This document shows positions 62,462 to 64,000 of a DNA stretch of 64,000 nt, piece by piece; position 1 is the first letter of the stretch; the number at the start of each line of letters is the position of its first letter. Under the pieces are notes generated by a model, which saw only the letters and a list, made by a program, of their open reading frames with translations, made no database searches and was not told where the DNA came from. The translations under genes and the position numbers were made by a program. This DNA is from Plectosphaerella cucumerina (lineage: Eukaryota > Ascomycota > Sordariomycetes > Glomerellales > Plectosphaerellaceae): the NCBI GenBank assembly GCA_020746995.1, contig JAGPXD010000002.1, positions 682,001-746,000 on the forward strand. The letters are read 5' to 3'.

Positions 62462-64000
62462 CGCGGGAGGCTGGAGAGAGGGTTTTGGGAAGGATGAGCG
62501 AAGGTTCTTGTTTTTCCTGGTCTGAGGGGGAAAGGCAAACGGCATGGCGTATTCCACTCTGGGGTTCTGGATTTGTTTCCCTTCCCTTCCCATCCCTCCT
62601 TTTGCGCGCTCTTCGTTCTCTTTTTCTCCTTTTGGGCCCCTTTTGTTTTTCATCATATGAGCGCTTGAGATACCTTTTTTGGGAGGAACCGGGACAGCCG
62701 CCACGTCATGACACTGGCATTTTGTCGGAATCTTTTTGCTCCCGCGGGGGAGTGAGGGAGGGAGGGAGGCTTGGGATTTTATCATCGTCCGTTTATTAGG
62801 GATCATGTCAACGTCACATCACACCATGGCGAAGCCCTTTCATCTGGGGGCGGGTTTCACCGCGGACCCAGAGGCGTGTGTACTTGTACGCCCTCCCCTT
62901 CTGTGACGATGTGACTGCACCACGTGTTGCCCGACGGACGCCTCTGGGGGGCGTGCGATCACCCCAGCCACAAGGGTCCTCATCCTGCGCGGTCTCCCCG
63001 ATCGACGCGCCGCCCGAAGAAGGATCAGGACCCGCCGACGAACAGAGAGCCCTTTTCGTCGATGTGAGACGGGGCGAACGGGCTGGCAGGAGTATGAGGG
63101 TAAGCGGTGTTATCTCCGGAGATGCGTCTTTGCAAAGGGATGAGGGGCGTTTGGATCGTGGCCGGTGGAGGAAGTGTAGGAAAAGAAAGGAGAGAGGGCA
63201 GAAGAAAAGAATGTCGAGCACGATTAGAGTTTGATAGAAACCCCGTGCGGCGGCGACTGGGCCATTCCTCGAGACGGGCCGGGGGTGTGCCTGTACGTAC
63301 GCACGTAGGGTCAGTACGATCAGTGCGAGCGAGGGGTGGCTCTGGCGGTGAAGGGCGAGGTCCCAGCCTCCCAGGGCGCGCGGGCGGGTGAGGCTGAAGC
63401 CTGAAGGGTTCTGCCGGCCGGCAAGGACGATGCGTGGACATTTCTTCTCGTGCCTGGGCTCAGGGGAGGATGTCTGTCTGGGCAAACTAACCCCCCCGGA
63501 CTGACGAGTCTCGAGTCTCGGCATGTCTGCCAGCCGTTGACGCAGCGCCCTGTGCCAAATTGGCCAGGGCTCGGGCCAACACCGAAGGGGGGCCGGGGGA
63601 TCGTCGTTGGCACGGATCGACGAGGCGGTGGGGCCGGGGCACGGGGGCCGAGACTTCAAGGGCCTCCTCCCGCTCTGCCGTTCTCTTCGCTCGCCGGAAG
63701 CCCGGAAACCGATGGAGTAGTGACGCCCTACGATTATACATAGCTCCTTGGTGACCCCCGCGATGTCTCATGGCCGGGCACGACGGTGTTCCAGATGGCC
63801 AGGGCTGTTAGGGGCATGACATCGTGGCTCGAGGGAATGGAGAGACATTGATGCGCCCCGCCCCGCCGTCCGGGTCCGAGGTGCGAGTGTGGGATGTACG
63901 AGATGTCATGTACGAGGTGCGCTACACGTTGCGCCGGAACGCAGGGCTGTGTGGTGAGCGCCCGGTCGAGACACGCCTCGCGGCCCAGCCAAGAGAGCAC
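62462..64000. other. Intergenic region to the window end
   Basis: 1.5 kb downstream of RNase H1. A GGGA-type simple repeat lies near 62753-62769. No recognisable gene; the open frame running off the right edge on the minus strand lacks protein features. Confidence 0.45.

Overview
The window is nuclear DNA of a filamentous ascomycete, most likely a Sordariomycete. It is GC-rich, with strong C/G preference at third codon positions. It has short introns (about 48-180 nt) with GTAAGT/GTATGT-like donors, CTRAC-type branch points and YAG acceptors, monocistronic genes on both strands, and intron-containing tRNAs. Fungal hallmark proteins include SSN8-type cyclin C, ATG8, a HOOK protein, GLFG-bearing NIC96 and AMA1. 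Species cannot be named from the sequence alone. I see no CRISPR array, insertion sequence or intact transposon.

Layout. 1-9 kb: end of an unidentified CDS, tRNA-Pro(AGG), an alpha/beta hydrolase, cyclin C (SSN8), a calcium-dependent ATP-Mg/Pi carrier (SAL1 type) and a Qc-SNARE (SYN8). 9-20 kb: the meiotic APC/C activator AMA1 (with an in-frame UAG), a tannase/feruloyl esterase, the Rab geranylgeranyltransferase alpha subunit (BET4), a secreted histidine phosphatase with a Cys-rich insert, and ATG8. 21-33 kb: coproporphyrinogen oxidase (HEM13), a SWIM-domain protein, proteasome subunit RPN8, adenylate kinase, tRNA-Tyr(GTA) and NIC96. 33-44 kb: a JmjC/4CXXC/AT-hook chromatin protein, COQ2, ribosomal protein uS12 (RPS23), an unknown conserved-looking protein, a hemerythrin-like protein and a small I9-type protease inhibitor. 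46-64 kb: HOOK, 6-phosphofructo-2-kinase/fructose-2,6-bisphosphatase, a gene-poor stretch of nearly 6 kb, TAD3 and RNase H1.

The genes are mainly unrelated housekeeping functions (vesicle traffic, autophagy, haem, ubiquinone, proteasome, nuclear pore, translation). They do not form a metabolic cluster. Several neighbours are convergent with short 3' gaps, and divergent pairs share promoters (ATG8/HEM13, RPN8/ADK1, JmjC/COQ2, RPS23/unknown).

The most striking observation is in AMA1. A single TAG sits where the Cdc20/Ama1 family has a conserved Trp (CVSWRP), and a full, well-conserved WD40 half continues in the same frame downstream. This is the expected appearance of a Sordariomycete gene whose mRNA must be A-to-I edited (UAG to UGG) in sexual tissue. 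Secondary points are an alternative HOOK C-terminus inside a 451-nt intron, a codon-optimal second reading frame inside BET4, a divergent segment in ATG8, and a long AUG-less in-frame extension upstream of PFK2.
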